Source of the DNA: Setoptus koraiensis
Lineage: Eukaryota; Arthropoda
Assembly (NCBI GenBank): GCA_048013815.1
Contig: CM106585.1
Span: 24,056,001-24,120,000, forward strand
Direction of reading: 5' to 3'
Length of the DNA stretch: 64,000 bases
Program-made: the position numbers and the translations under genes
Shown here: piece by piece, positions 32,257-45,340 of the stretch
How positions within the stretch are numbered: the stretch's first letter is position 1
Layout: each line of letters starts with the position of its first letter
The notes under the pieces: generated by a model
Database searches by the model: none
What the model saw: the letters and a program-made list of their open reading frames with translations, nothing else
Told to the model about the DNA's origin: nothing

Positions 32257-33591
32257 ATGAGGTCGATCTACCCCAAAAATGTCGTATCAAGCCTGAACAA
32301 ATTGGACACTATTAGAACTGCCGTAACGCCATGGCTTAGTTTAGACTACAGTGAGCAACTAAATAAGAAACAAACTCACGCCAGAAATGCCTTAAGACTT
32401 CTGGCCCAAACTCTCAGGCAGGAACAAAGCCACATGAGAGTAGATGTCAATAAATTACCCTGTCCAGTGAATAAGATAATCAAATCTCCCAAAATACACA
32501 ATTACAGAAGTGCAGACGAATTCAGCACGGGAATAGGACATGACGATAAAAAGACAGTTGGATATTTTGCTTTCACTGCCACCTATGAAAATCAAATCTG
32601 TATTGAACCTAATAATTTGGAAGTTTTAAGAGACAGCCATATCAAAACAGCAAATTCATTAAATGAATATATAAGAAACGTGACCCCCTTGGGGCTGAGC
32701 ATAGCTGTAGGAACTGATGGTGGCTGGAGGCGATTCAGTGTGCGCTCAAATAGAGTCAATGAAATTATGGCGATTGGCTTCTTGAATCCGAGAACATTAA
32801 CAGTGAAGCAAGTTAAGGATGAGAAGGCTCGCTTTGCCGATTTTATGTCTAATAACATGCCAGCCGAATCTGATGTCAATTTGAAGTCATTGTATATCCA
32901 ACAATGTCCCCATAGTTACTGCGCACATTCGTTAGCACCCTACGAACTAATATTTGGTCAACCTTATATTGAGGAGGAGTACAACAAGATGCGAATACGG
33001 CTATTACCCGAATCTTTTGTACCGAGTAATTTTGAAGCCGGGGAAAAGTTGTTCTCACTAGTAAAAGACCAAATCAATGAATTGTTTCCAATCAAGTTAA
33101 CCAGGAAAGAAGGAAAGAAACGTGTCATTGTGGACCTTAATTGTGGCCCTGGATTGTTGTCGTTTCATCTTGCCGAAGCTGATTCTGTTATCGGTATTGA
33201 CAAGAGTTCTCAGAATACAGAGATTGCTCAAGAGAACGCCAAACTAAACTCGATAGAAAATATCACATTCATAAATGCTGCACCAGAGAATGTTTTGGAT
33301 AAATTATTGGAAAAATATACAGATTCAGATATCATCGTCGTTTGCTACTTAGGACGTGCTGCACTTCCTCGAAGTGTTATATCAACTATAAGGAGGTGTA
33401 AATATATTAATAAGGTCATTTATGTCAGCGGAAAGCCTGAGGGTGCAGCAATGGAGAATTTTCGTGTTTTATGTCATCGTCGCATGGAGTTGCCTTCGAT
33501 TCCATTTCATCCCATTATGGCTACACCGATCGATATGTTGCCTCACACTAGTTACGTAGACCTCTTGCTAGCATTTGAAAGGGATATATAG
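32257..33591 (+). CDS. TRMT2A/TrmA-like RNA m5U methyltransferase homologue, probably catalytically inactive
   Basis: An intronless 444-residue protein resembling the catalytic part of TRMT2A, which makes 5-methyluridine in tRNA. Matches include TPWLSLDYSEQLNKKQ near residue 24, CPVNKIIKSPKIHNYR (human C-P-x-x-x-x-x-x-S-P-x-x-x-x-YRN), WRRFSVRSNRVNEIMAI, the SAM motif I VDLNCGPGLLSFHLA (292-306), VIYVSGKPEGAAMENF (388-402) and a C-terminus TSYVDLLLAFER. Active-site motifs are degraded. The catalytic Cys of VSCNP is Gly392 (VSGKP), the DPPR motif is replaced by CYLGR (about 363-367), the uridine-contacting FQxN is VPSN, and the C-terminal catalytic Glu is Asp435. The N-terminal RRM of human TRMT2A is absent. 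Because the frame is intact and the fold-defining residues persist, I infer a maintained pseudoenzyme rather than a decaying pseudogene. A retrocopy origin is possible. Confidence 0.85.
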   Translation: MRSIYPKNVVSSLNKLDTIRTAVTPWLSLDYSEQLNKKQTHARNALRLLAQTLRQEQSHMRVDVNKLPCPVNKIIKSPKIHNYRSADEFSTGIGHDDKKTVGYFAFTATYENQICIEPNNLEVLRDSHIKTANSLNEYIRNVTPLGLSIAVGTDGGWRRFSVRSNRVNEIMAIGFLNPRTLTVKQVKDEKARFADFMSNNMPAESDVNLKSLYIQQCPHSYCAHSLAPYELIFGQPYIEEEYNKMRIRLLPESFVPSNFEAGEKLFSLVKDQINELFPIKLTRKEGKKRVIVDLNCGPGLLSFHLAEADSVIGIDKSSQNTEIAQENAKLNSIENITFINAAPENVLDKLLEKYTDSDIIVVCYLGRAALPRSVISTIRRCKYINKVIYVSGKPEGAAMENFRVLCHRRMELPSIPFHPIMATPIDMLPHTSYVDLLLAFERDI

Positions 33592-36500
33592 CTATGCCAG
33601 ATACTAATGTTTTACACAGTTCAGAACTAGCCACTATTGTCAATTGTATTTTGTTTAGCATTGTACTTATTATTTTCCTATTGGACTCTAATCTTGCATT
33701 CTCTATAACATGTAGAACATTTAAAAAAAGCTACACAACAAATTCTCATCTTACTGATACAAGTGCCTATAAAAGAAGAATGAAACAAAGTTGGTGACAT
33801 AATAGATTAGTAATGAATTTCTGTTTTGTACTAATGGTGGTACACTTCGAGGGTATCGAAGCAATTCAGGCTGCTGAACCGAACTGAATTTACTTAATTG
33901 AACCAAACCAATCGTTTGGGAATTCTTGCTGATGTAGGCGGATAATATATGATCGTGTACAATGAACTTGTAATAAATGTCGTCGGTTTTCCGAGGACAC
34001 TTTATACACAGTTGATACTGTCCAATGGGACGCTATCATTATAAATTTAGCTTGCGCTTTCCATTCAAAATCGACTGAGGGTTGACTCGACTTTTTAAGA
34101 GGTTTCAATTCATTGGATATCACTCAAAGCCCTCTTTCGGCCCCCCTCCCTTTTTGTCTATCTTTTGTCTCGGAAACGTTTCTCGGTGCCAAATTTTAGA
34201 CCGGAAAGCATGGTTGGTGAGCCAACCACCATTTCAGAAGCTCTAAAAAAATACTGTCGTCTTCATCATCTTCAAACTATCCTATCTTAGTACATCTGTC
34301 CGCTGCTTTTGGATTTCTGCTAACCAACGTTAGCACTAACGAATGTGCAACTTCCGGCGCCAGTATAAGCAACGGAAATTCAGCTCGTCAATGGACTAGC
34401 AGGAACATTGTTTGAAAACAAAAGCCATTTACGTCCAGCTTGAATGTTAGTCGTTGGGTACAGCGGGTTTTGTTTGCACATTACGTACCAGTTGCTGAAT
34501 AATGATAATGCCAATCGGTACACAAAACACATTGTCCACCCAATAGATGTGTCTTGGATTATCTACAAGAGGCCTGTGAAAGCCTGTGCTTGTGCATTGA
34601 TGATTCATCAATAATAAAATAATAATACACAAAGCTTGGCTACCTGCTGGTGCTGAATCATCAGTGTCAGCAAGATAGTGGCCAATGAGATCTGAAATCA
34701 ATTTATTTCGTCACTACAGGGAATCGATAGTTTCAGCTCGATAGAAACAACATATACGATCTCGAATGAATTAATGAGCGAACTAAAGAGGTGAAAACGA
34801 TATTATTATAATTGATACTAGGCTGACTCACAAGCTAATCTTGATGAATAAGACGATTAACATAACCGCCAGAGCAATCACTTTTACTGTGTCAGCTGCG
34901 ACTGCTAGAAATGGTAGCGAAAGGAGGCTGGGGCGCCAAATAACGGAATGGCACGGCCACCAAAAGTAGAGAGGGAGAGAGGAAAACTATAGATAGAGAT
35001 AAACAAAGAGGAGTGACACCATCTTAAGTTTAGCTTGGTTAGGATGATGGCCTGGATTAAGATTGAGACACTAAATAGGAGTCAGGGGAATGTTGCAACC
35101 GGCTTGAGTAAGTAATTAAGATGAAAGATAATAATAATATAAGTTATATGATCATTACCATGCTGCTTGGGATTGTGTTCAACAATCGTTATTATTTGGT
35201 TGATGGCAATCATCAACAGTTAAAGTAATGATATTCGTCAGGAGCTTTTGTGTGGCTTCGTGCGGCTCTGTTGTGCAATTGTATCATTTGAATGGCTTGC
35301 CACCAACCATCCATAATGTTCCATAATGTTTGCTTTATGTCGTCTCATTAAAATGTACGCTTCACCAGCAGTATGGGGTGATATAAGCGGGCGGACCTCG
35401 AAAGGGCCACACTGTTGCAATCATTGATTTGATGGCGCACGTTACGTCTAACGGTCCCAGGTTAGGTAATGATAATTATCTTGGCTACCATGTTGCTTGC
35501 TATTGACACAATCAAATGGGTTGCAATATGGCACGAATATATAATATGAATATTGGTTGCAGCTCTGCTGTGCGCCCACACAACTATTGCGCCAACCAGC
35601 AAAGATAGTTGCATAAGTGTGGCCTTAGATTTGTGTTGGAGCCCACGATCAAGTCACCCCTATAAACAAGCTTGTCAGTGCTTGCGTATTGCGAGCAATC
35701 AATATCAGGCAAGCTGGCAAGTTGTGCGCCGAGCGGGGCCGAGTGGGCCCACAATGAGAGTGGCATCTTTCAAGTGGGCAAATTTTTCCGCCTACCCTCA
35801 CAAGCTCGCTCAGCTTGCCCAGCTAACCAGTGGGCGAGCCAGACGAGCAATTCTATTAATACAATTATTATATACAGTGTAGCAAAGCTCAAATACAATT
35901 GGACTTAGCTGGATTAAGTGTGAGGCCCATACTGTAGCTGAGTGGTGATGGCATGCACACACACATACCCAGACACAGACACAAACACAAACAAACAAAC
36001 GGGGGCCATCATAGATTGGTGAGATGGAAATGAAGACAAGTGAATAAGTGGCCTCTATATGTCTAGCCATGTGCTACAAATAAACAATAATAATAATGAT
36101 AATAACAGTAACGCACACACAAAAACTGGCCAGATAAGTGATTTTCGCCTTGACCGGCTGCAATGATGGTTACACTTGGCAAACAGTAGCTACACACATG
36201 GCTACATAACATGCAAGCGTAAGTGAGCGTCTAGCCAACCGATAGCAACATATCAACAAGATTATCTGACCAAGATAACAACAACAACAACAACTGCACC
36301 AGATGGACAAGCGTGTGAGTTTAGCCGATTATAAGTTTAAGTTTACATTACATCCAGGTGAGCTCAGCACTTTTCAGGGGGCCTGTGTGACGTAATGTTA
36401 TGTGTTTAGAGTGTGTGTTTACACACTGATAGTTGATAGGAAATTTAAACAAACTTTACTCTTTTCTATTATATGTGGTGCCATTATTTGGATTGGGGGC

Positions 36501-38518
36501 CGGACAAGCGATGGGGGGCGATCGGGGACAGGTTAGAGGCTAGAAAGGGCTTATTTGCTTAGGATTTGCTACAACCGTCAGGTTTTGAAACAATTTTCAG
36601 AGCTTCGTCCCTGTTCAACACCTCAAACGTGTGTGGGCAATTTGTTGCAAGACTCGTCAAGTTGTTTATTTCCCTGTCTCAAATAAATTTCAAGCTGCAC
36701 TCATGGTGATGGCGCGAACGTTACATCAACTATATTTAAACTCACAAAAAAAGGAAACCTTTCAATTTGTGTAAAATACAGCTAGCCACATACAACTCTA
36801 TCTATGGGATATATAGGGATAGATAAAGATGGAATAGGTAGCTTATGCGGTAGTGCTAGTGATACTAACCTAAAAGTAATAATAACAACACATCGCCTAT
36901 CACTGTTAATATTATTGGTATTATTATGGCCGACTTATCTTTTAGAAATTGAAGCGGCCATTTGGCGAGTTCTTTTCCTTCTTGTCGTTTATTTGAGCCG
37001 ATTCTTAATCTCGCATCAAGCCACACGAACTCTGATTAGCCTAACATGTTCAATGGCCGGCTGATGAACACTTTCTGAAGGTGCGAAAGAACCAAGAAAC
37101 TGGTATCTACTGGCAACTTGTATCTGCACTTGAATACGGGTCCAGATGTACCAATTCAGATATAAGTCGCCAGTGATGTTGTCCCCGAGGCACGCCTCAG
37201 ACTGAAGATAACATGTTGATTGATAGCCATTTTTGAATACACAAAAATTGAAGAATCGTCATAATTGGCCAGTTATGACGAAAATCTTGCTCATTAATAA
37301 TGACGGCATGAGAGGCATTTTGTCATCATTTATTTTTTTGAAATTTATTTCAATTTGGCTGCTCAGTGCAGTGACATTGGCAAACAATGAACACAATTAT
37401 TATAAAATCTAACTTAACAATACGGTGGGGTATATTTACATTGGTCAAATCAGTCAATTGTTGTTTCTCACTTAGTTTCTTCTTTAACGCGTTCCTCTTT
37501 GCTGTCCTGGCTTGTCTTGCCCAATGCTCAGTTGCACTCTCTCTCTCTCTCAATGAAAAAAGTGCACGCTATAACAGGGTCCGTTGCATCTTATGTAGCC
37601 CTACACATGTATAATACAATGATTAAATATAATATTTAACCCAATTCATGATGGCTAACGTTTTGCTTTTCATAATGGTTGCTAGATGAAAAACAAAGGC
37701 CTGTATTGTTCACAATGTGTGCCTGATGCTGCTACTGCGTCCTATTATGCCGCATAATATTCTCTTGTATAATATCCTATATCATCGTATAATAGCCAGA
37801 TATGAAGAGCCTGCAATTGAACGCACAAATATTAATGGAAATATAATTAGTGCTGACAGTATTGTTTAGATAGAAGGTTCGTTGGTGATCTGATTAGCGA
37901 CAATTGTGTAAGATAGTTTGATCACTCAGTTAAGATAACAACTGCGTGCCACAACTCGCAAGGGGCCAACATGCATTCAAGGGGCCCCCATGACTATCAT
38001 ATGAAACGATACTTGAGTGACTACAATTGCAATTGTGTGTTGCCTGCACGATAAGATTGCCATTGATTGGATGCCATCAATCACTGTGCTCAATTAATAG
38101 CTTTCACCATGAGTATTTATTGATTGCAAATCAAGCCAATTTGTGAGGTTAGGCCTCTGAATAAATGCCATAAATAGTGTGCTTTGATAAGACTTTTCTA
38201 CTGTTCAGAAGACAATTGGGGGCCAAAAGGGAAACAGATGATTACAATCAAATTGTAACTCGCCAATCAGCGCATTTCTAGTGTCTTTGCTCTATAGGCA
38301 ACTGTCTATTGGTAATAAACTAACTAACGGTATACAATACGTACTACGTAATATGTATGCACGTGCAACGCTGATTTTGCTTTTTGATTTATATGTTACA
38401 ATATAACGTTAGAGAGATACACGAAACAGAGTTTGTGTGTATCATACGTTACGTAACAGGAGCCGTGGATTTGTTGTTTGTTGATTAACATAAACATACA
38501 ACATATACAACATATACA

Positions 38519-38521
38519 TAT

Positions 38522-38554
<33 letters not shown>

Positions 38555-38555
38555 A
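38519..38555. repeat. (AC)n(AT)n microsatellite
   Basis: A short CA run passing into about 12 TA units. Confidence 0.85.
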
Positions 38556-39880
38556 ACCAGGTAAATATATGTGTGTGCATGTGAACAGGTTCGTAGATAT
38601 ATGTTACAACATTGTTTATGAGAACAGTGCATCCGTTGTTGTTTTTGTTGGCAAGGCAAAAAGCTAACAACAGCCTTGGCATTCTTTGTTGGCTGGTCCT
38701 TTTAATATGATATTATAAGTGGATATTGGTTGTATTATAACAGTAAATAGTATATATAGCAAGTAAGTGGCATAGATATAGCAAAGCAGGCAGGCAGCAG
38801 ATAATATTGGCATGAATGAATGAATACATAGCTATTGGAATAGCTATTGGAATAGAAAGGCCGATTGTGAAATGTGCACAGGTGAAAGCACGTTATGCAA
38901 CGTGGTAAAATGACTGTTAGTACGCGCACCGTAACAATATCCTTATTACACTTGTGTTAGCTGCTACATTGCAGTAGTGACTACATTGTGGTAGCAACTA
39001 CAATCTAGTGGTAACTACTGTACGACAGCAACAGCAACAGCAGTAGCAGCAGCAGCAGCAGCAACAACAACGACAACAACGACAAAAACAGCAACAACAA
39101 CAACAAAGGATGCACGTAAACAAATGAGAGCAACCAGGTAAGCATACATGTACAGTTATGGCCAGCGTAAGCGTTCATCGATGGATCGGTGGAACGGTGA
39201 GCAAAGGTTTCTTTGGTTGGATGGCTGGTTCGTGGCTCCCATTGGATGGGTCTATATATAACAGGTTGCATAAGAAATAGGAATTTAAGTTGGGCGCAAG
39301 AAGGAAGAGAAACGAGGCCAGCACGAGGCTTCGTTATGACGGTGACATTCATATCTTGGTATATGATGCGAGCGCCTTCATAAATTGCAATGCTGCCACT
39401 AGATATCATAGCGCTTGCACCGTTATGCTATTACTGTTACGTAAGTATGAGTATGTTATACTCTAGCAAGTGATGTGATATGATCCGATGCGTTTCTTTT
39501 CCTTTCTTTTTGTTCCTTTTCCATCCAATCTCTCGCTCGTGTGTGCGTGTGTGATATCATCATATCCGATTCGACCCTCTCTGACCCGATCCGATCCGAT
39601 TAAATTTGATGTAACTCAATCTGAGCGAAATTGCATCGACACACTGAGATTTTCAGATGTGCTTCGATCAAAAAGTTGCCCGTATAGCGGGTGCAGGTTT
39701 GTTCAATCTTGCACTGCCAGTCATGATTATGAATTATGTATCGCAGCAAAAAAGAAATATGATCTCCATCTCTCGCTTTCTTTCTCGAATAAATTGAACA
39801 CACACTGACACAATGCAACGCAATGAATGAATTAATGAAGCGCCTATACATTGTACATCTCTAAAAAGGTATCGCTCTCA

Positions 39881-39922
39881 TGGATAGATGAATGGATAGA
39901 TGAATGGCTAGATGAATGGATG
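39881..39922. repeat. 12 bp tandem repeat (GATAGATGAATG)
   Basis: About 3.5 copies of a 12 bp unit GATAGATGAATG with single differences. It reads as a repeating Trp-Ile-Asp-Glu frame, but there is no gene around it. Confidence 0.75.
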
Positions 39923-41902
39923 GGTGATTTATGTACAGGTAAACAGGCTAACTGGGTGCACTTTTCATTCTTTTTGTTATTTTGCAACCATTATAGGTGG
40001 CCTGGCCCTTGCCTGTGCCCTCAAATCGCTGGCCCAAATGAGAAGAAATGAAACGATGATCAGTTTGTATGGCTTGCCAATGAGCTTACACAATTATTGT
40101 CAGATGGCTTCTCTTCTTTGACCCCTTGTGTCATTATTATTTCCATGATAAACAACAAATTGAATGGAACAACAAAATGGCCAGTTGACATGGCCAATAG
40201 GGGGCCACAAAAGTAAAAAGTATAAAGTAAAAAAGTAATAAAGAATAAAAATAAAGATCAGATTTCCAAAAAGCTGAGCCAACCAAAAGCAAGAAAAAGC
40301 AAGAGCAACCCAAAGCAAGGACAATTTGGGTGTATTGAGAAGTCGTGTGTGTATTGAGAAGTCAAACTGAGAAAGATGAAATTGTCTGAATTGGCCGTTA
40401 AGTTGGTGCCGCTTCTTTTGCTTTATAAACATATAAACATACAAACATATAAACATAAACAAAAACAAGTGGCTCAAGTCTTTCCGCTTGGTGACACAAA
40501 CAGTCAATTGATCAAACAATCGGCCGGTTAATGGCAGACATATGCCGAGACAATCAAAGCATCGCGTCATGTTGGCCCCTCGAACCAGCCACTGGCCAGC
40601 TCACTAAGCAGCTCACTAGCCAGTGGCCGGCCGACTGTCGGCAAGAGTAGGATATAATATCGGATAAACGCACGATATAAACGCAGCCAGAGAGGGGCTC
40701 CAAGAGAAGTTACATAAGAAAAACTGTATCTAGCCACGGTATATACAGTTTTGTATGTAATATGGCGGCGCTGATCGAAGTGTAGGTATCAATGGCACTT
40801 TGTTGTGCGAGATTGTGATTGTGTTTGTGTTTGCTTGGCGAAACATAATAATAACATTTGCTTGCTCCAAGCAGCTAGAACAACAACAGCCAGCTCACTC
40901 TCTAGCCAAATTGGGTGAAGCCCATTATAAACGGAAGTGGCTGCTGCAAAGTATATCAAAGTATGTTATATATATATACTCGAAAAGTCGGTTTGTATCA
41001 GTGGCTCGCTATGGCGAAATAGCGGGCTTGCCATGCTCACTCATGTGACTGGTCGTATGTTGGTGTTTGTAAGCTGTTCTCGTGTCCAATCAAATTTAAC
41101 TATTTCCAACTAAAGGAAACCTTTCACTCCCTTTCACTCGCTCTCACTCCCTCACATAGACACGCGCAAGTAGTCGTTATATCTCTGCTCGCCTGTAACT
41201 TGCTTGTAACGGTAACTCTGGCTGTTTTGTTTGGTGTGTTCCGGTGAAAGTGGCCTGGTTGTTGGCGGTGCCATATTGCTCATTTGACGCCATGCCCACA
41301 CTCAAACTCTAACTCTAACCCGGCTCGCTCAGTTAGTTTAGCTAGGCGAGCCTTGAATTTATTTGCATCATTATTATCTAGAGCCTACAGACAGGAAGCT
41401 CAAAATCACTCTATGGATTCATTTATAGGCAGTCACATTGAGGCGCTTGTTTGAAACTGCTTGGGTATAAATTGTGGGCAGTATCGGGCATATCGGGTAT
41501 AACTGTGGGTATTGGGTGTGTTGGGTATGTTGTGGAGTAAAGTATGGCAGCTTACAAAAGCCAGCAACTGTTTGAAAGGGCACCTAGCGACCTGACTGGA
41601 CTGGCTGTCAGTGCTATCACTCTCTATGTGGTATCTCTCTCTGTATATACACTCTCTCTGTGTATACTATCTGTGTATATGCATAACAGGCGTGTGAGAT
41701 TGATTGCAAGTGATTTACGCTGGCGCCGTAATGTACTTTAAATCATGCCAATGGTTGGTTTGAATAAGCAATCAGTTGCTATCGGCAGGGGCCAATATTG
41801 TATACACACCAATATACACGACATAAGCTGTGTGCATAATCCCTGTTACGTAACAGCAACAAAACTTATTAGCATGATTGCGTAAGTGTTGTTGTAAGTG
41901 AT

Positions 41903-41965
41903 AGCTGGCAGGCTAGCAGGCTGGCAGGCTGGCAGGCTGGCAGGCTGGCAGGCTGGCAAGCTGGG
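41903..41965. repeat. 8 bp tandem repeat (GGCTGGCA)
   Basis: Seven to eight head-to-tail copies of GGCTGGCA with two variant units. Confidence 0.85.
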
Positions 41966-42611
41966 GGCATGAGGTAGTTTGTCGTTTGCACACTTGCGCG
42001 ATAACTTGCCAGATATAGCCAGATATAGCCAGAGAGACAGAGAGCGAGAGAGCGGAGACACAAGTGGCTGCAGTGATGCAGTTAATCATTATCAGCGGCC
42101 TCTCTCTTTTTTGGGGCCCGTTTTGGTGGCAAGGGCGAGAAGCGAGAGCTAAAAGGCAAATGTCAACAGAACAGCCCACTGGCAGGCAATAAAACAAGCC
42201 TGCGCTAAAATCAAACTATCAAGTAGATTAAATTAAAATATTATATCATCGTCAGCTAGGCGCTATCAGCTAATGAGTTTGCCACTTCAATCGGTTTGTC
42301 TCATTCAATCGAACACACACTGCTAGTTACATTAGCTAGTGTGCAGTTATGTAAGCCCCTGCGTGTTGCTTGCCTATTCAAGGCACGACCGCGCGCCTAT
42401 TTGCTGAGCTAGCCCCCGATTAGATGTCGAGATACTCGCACTTGCGAGCAAACCTTGCCGACTCATACACTCGTTAGGTCGCTATACGCAATCTATTGCT
42501 AATAGCTGGCTCGACATGAGCAACGCAAACAGTTGACTGTCGATAATTTTATTTCTTTGTCTTGTATTGGTTGCTTGCGAACTCACATGCTCACATACAC
42601 CCACACCCACA

Positions 42612-42681
42612 CACAGACACGTAGGCACGTAGACACATAGACGCATAGACGCATAGACACATGGACACGTAGACACGTAGA
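42612..42681. repeat. 10 bp tandem repeat (GTAGACACAT-like)
   Basis: Degenerate 10 bp units of the form (G/A)(C/T)A(C/T)AGAC around ATAGACGC/GTAGACAC, about seven copies, followed closely by an (AATAGTGT)n patch near 42725-42790. Confidence 0.7.
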
Positions 42682-43503
42682 CTGTCACCATAAACGCCTA
42701 GACACGCCATTACATAATATTAGATAATAGTGTAATAGTGTAATAGTGTGATAGCGTAAGAGCGTAATAGTATAATATTGTAATATTATAATAGCAATGT
42801 GTTATTAACAACATGTCAAGCCACTTGAACTGGCTCGACTTGTGTCCGTGGTGTAGGCCGTTAGTGACCATGTTGAATGTCGTAGGCTGTCTGTTGTATG
42901 GCGAGGTATAAGGTTGTTGTTGTTGTTGTAGTTGCTGTTGTTGTCATTGAGACTGTATTGGTGACACAACGACAATAGACAGATAGAGACAGAGACACAG
43001 AGAGAGATTGAAACAAATTTGTTGTTTGTGTCTCACGTTGTTGACATCTACGCTATGTGACCATGCATGATGCTAGATTGGCAACTACTAGATGCTCGAG
43101 CAACAACAATAAAATACAATTTTAATCTCACTCGGCTACATTGCCCATTATTCAATTTCACCTATTTCACATTATACTCCTACGAGGGTATTTTTGGCGC
43201 AATATATTGTACGTGTACGTGCATATACCGCCTATGGGTACATGGTGACCTTTATACTCCCCAACGATTACTTGCCACTTTCTCGACTGTTGCAAGTGCT
43301 GCACTTGTGTCTCTCTTTGCATAAGCGAAAATTGTTTTCCCCTCAACAACAACAGCAACAACAACAACAACTTATCTATTCAGCTGCCACTGACTCTTTT
43401 TAGCTATTGCAAGATCATTGTCACGTGCTACCATTATAATAGCAAACTGTGGTATTCAGCTGTCTCAAGACGCAAGTGTCTGGAGCATCAACTTGAGCAG
43501 CTC

Positions 43504-43544
43504 GTTTGCTTGTGTCACCTTGAGTCAAGTTGACACAAGCAAAC
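43504..43544. repeat. Perfect 14 bp hairpin
   Basis: GTTTGCTTGTGTCA and its exact inverted copy TGACACAAGCAAAC are separated by 13 bases. It lies just upstream of the TGTCAA repeat array. Confidence 0.8.
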
Positions 43545-43560
43545 AAATTGGCTCACTCAC

Positions 43561-43655
43561 AATTGTCAATTGTCAACTGTCAACTGTCAATTTTCAACTG
43601 ACAATTGTCAACCGTCAATCTGCCAACCGTCAACCGTCAATTGTCAATTGTCAAT
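43561..43655. repeat. 7 bp tandem repeat (TGTCAAY), about 13 copies
   Basis: Head-to-tail heptamers TGTCAAT/TGTCAAC with variants (CGTCAAC, TTTCAAC). TTGACA-type hexamers recur in it, but no binding function is implied. Confidence 0.8.
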
Positions 43656-43969
43656 GCTGATCCGTGGTCTTGTGCGCGAACCATTTCATTTCATTTTGAT
43701 GTCTTTGCATCCCGAGCCGGCTGCTGACTCAAACTGCTGACTCAAACTAAAATTTTACTGGCATCTCTCTCGCCTCAATTCATCCAATTGCTGCTCGTTC
43801 GAATACTTGCTGTTGGTTGGTTTGTGCGCGTTTATGTGCATACATTTATTTTAATAATTGTATCGATCAATTAAATAGATTAAAACGAGCTGCTCGTCAG
43901 TGGACACGCGACACTGCAACATACAAAACATAACTTGGTGTCCCCTTAGTCAGTGGACTAAGGCGGGGA

Positions 43970-44177
43970 GATCGTAGGTCGGGAAGGTTCTATCGATTTT
44001 CTACTCCCCTGTTCTCCCTCACTCTCCCAAATCTCCAGAAAACTAAAGAAAAAGAAAAATTTCAGCTGACGAGAAAAAAAGTGTGACCAATATCGTGACA
44101 AATATCGTGACAAATATCGTGACATTTCTCGTTATTAAAGTTTAAAAGATCTACGATCGTAACCTCCCTACGATCTA
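43970..44177. repeat. Possible MITE-like sequence with AGATCGTAGG ends
   Basis: AGATCGTAGG occurs at the left and its inverted copy CCTACGATCT at the right, about 210 bp apart, with partial similarity extending inwards (AGGTT..ATCG). Inside are three copies of a 13 bp unit AATATCGTGACAA (about 44089-44124). No convincing target-site duplication was found, so this is only a candidate element. Confidence 0.35.
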
Positions 44178-44683
44178 ATAACATAAACACATAACAAGCT
44201 AAAAGTGATGAGAGCAGTGTTGTCATAATCATTTTATCCGATTGTTGCCACTTGTTCTCACTTTCATCACTGGCATGTCAGCTGTGTTACCTTTGTGTGA
44301 TAAAGTAATGAGGTCAAGCTTGTGTCCTGTGTGACTTGTGTATAAATAATATTGGTTGGTATTACATGCAGTGGATTCATTATTGTGTCAGTTGTTTGTT
44401 TCACAAACAGTTTGTCAGCTGATCAGCATAAAGGCCGGCATAAAGGCGAGCACACAATGTGCGTGTGGTCTCATCAATTGTGACGCAACTTGGCCAATGT
44501 AACGTTAGTTACTACAATCATCGTATGCAATCAATGAATCTACTTGACGGGTCACACTTGTCACTGTTGAGACGCAAACAACATGCCAAGACAAGTTGCT
44601 CTACCTTCAATAAACACACACTAATGTCTGTCTACACCATACCAAGTGTGTGTTGGCTTTTGCCCTTCACTGTACAGCTTGGC

Positions 44684-44715
<32 letters not shown>

Positions 44716-45113
44716 CCCCGGGGCCCCACAGCATAGGGCCTCGTAATGTCAATGGTTGCTGTCGTTGTGTTTGCTTTTTGGCAATGGCATCATTTGGCCT
44801 ATTTAGGTATTGCACGAGCACAAGTTGCGCAATAGCCGAGCACGAGCAGCCCAATTCAATCATCAGCGGATAATCAATTGTATTCCAACAATGTGTGTGC
44901 GTGCGTGTGTGTGTTGTGGTCCGAGGGCAACAATGAGCAAGAAATGATAATTAGTTTGCTCGCTGATGATAAATTAAATTCTATTGTGTCTGTGGTGTTA
45001 GTAACGGTATCGAGTATCATATGTTTGTAGCAGCAGCGGCAGAAGGAGGAGCAGTGTACTGATTGATTATTGAGAGATTGAGGGCGCCACTATGCCACAC
45101 AAACTGCTTACTT

Positions 45114-45215
45114 CTATCCACTCTCGCTATCCACTCTCGCTATCCACTCTCGCTATCCACTCTTGCTATCCACGCGCTACCGCAAGCTATCCACTCCCGA
45201 TATCCACGCGCTCGC
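45114..45215. repeat. 13 bp tandem repeat (CTATCCACTCTCG)
   Basis: Four near-perfect copies followed by two or three decayed ones (CTATCCACGCG variants). Confidence 0.85.
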
Positions 45216-45294
45216 AGTGCCTCTATCTATAATTTTATCTATACAACTTGTTATAACACAACTTGTTATAATACGACCGTTATCGCTCGTTATC

Positions 45295-45340
45295 AGTCGC
45301 CTCTATCGACGGTTATGAGTCGCCTCTATCGACGGTTATG
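45295..45340. repeat. Perfect 23 bp tandem duplication
   Basis: 45295-45317 and 45318-45340 are identical, each beginning AGTCGCCTCTATCGACGG. It is a very recent local duplication. Confidence 0.85.

Larger units (their letters stand above)
33592..41900. other. Intergenic region, left part: no supportable gene
   Basis: AT-rich, with no frame resembling a known family on either strand. A 67-codon hydrophobic frame directly after the TRMT2-like stop (33594-33797) is most likely 3' UTR. A possible poly(A) signal AATAAA lies at 33972-33977. Microsatellites include AC/AT near 38519-38555 and CAG/CAA near 39030-39110. A 12 bp repeat sits at 39881-39922. Confidence 0.5.

Noticed and set aside
33594-33797. 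67-codon frame with a hydrophobic stretch immediately after the TRMT2-like stop
   Set aside because: Starts three bases after the stop in an animal transcript and has no family match; most likely 3' UTR.
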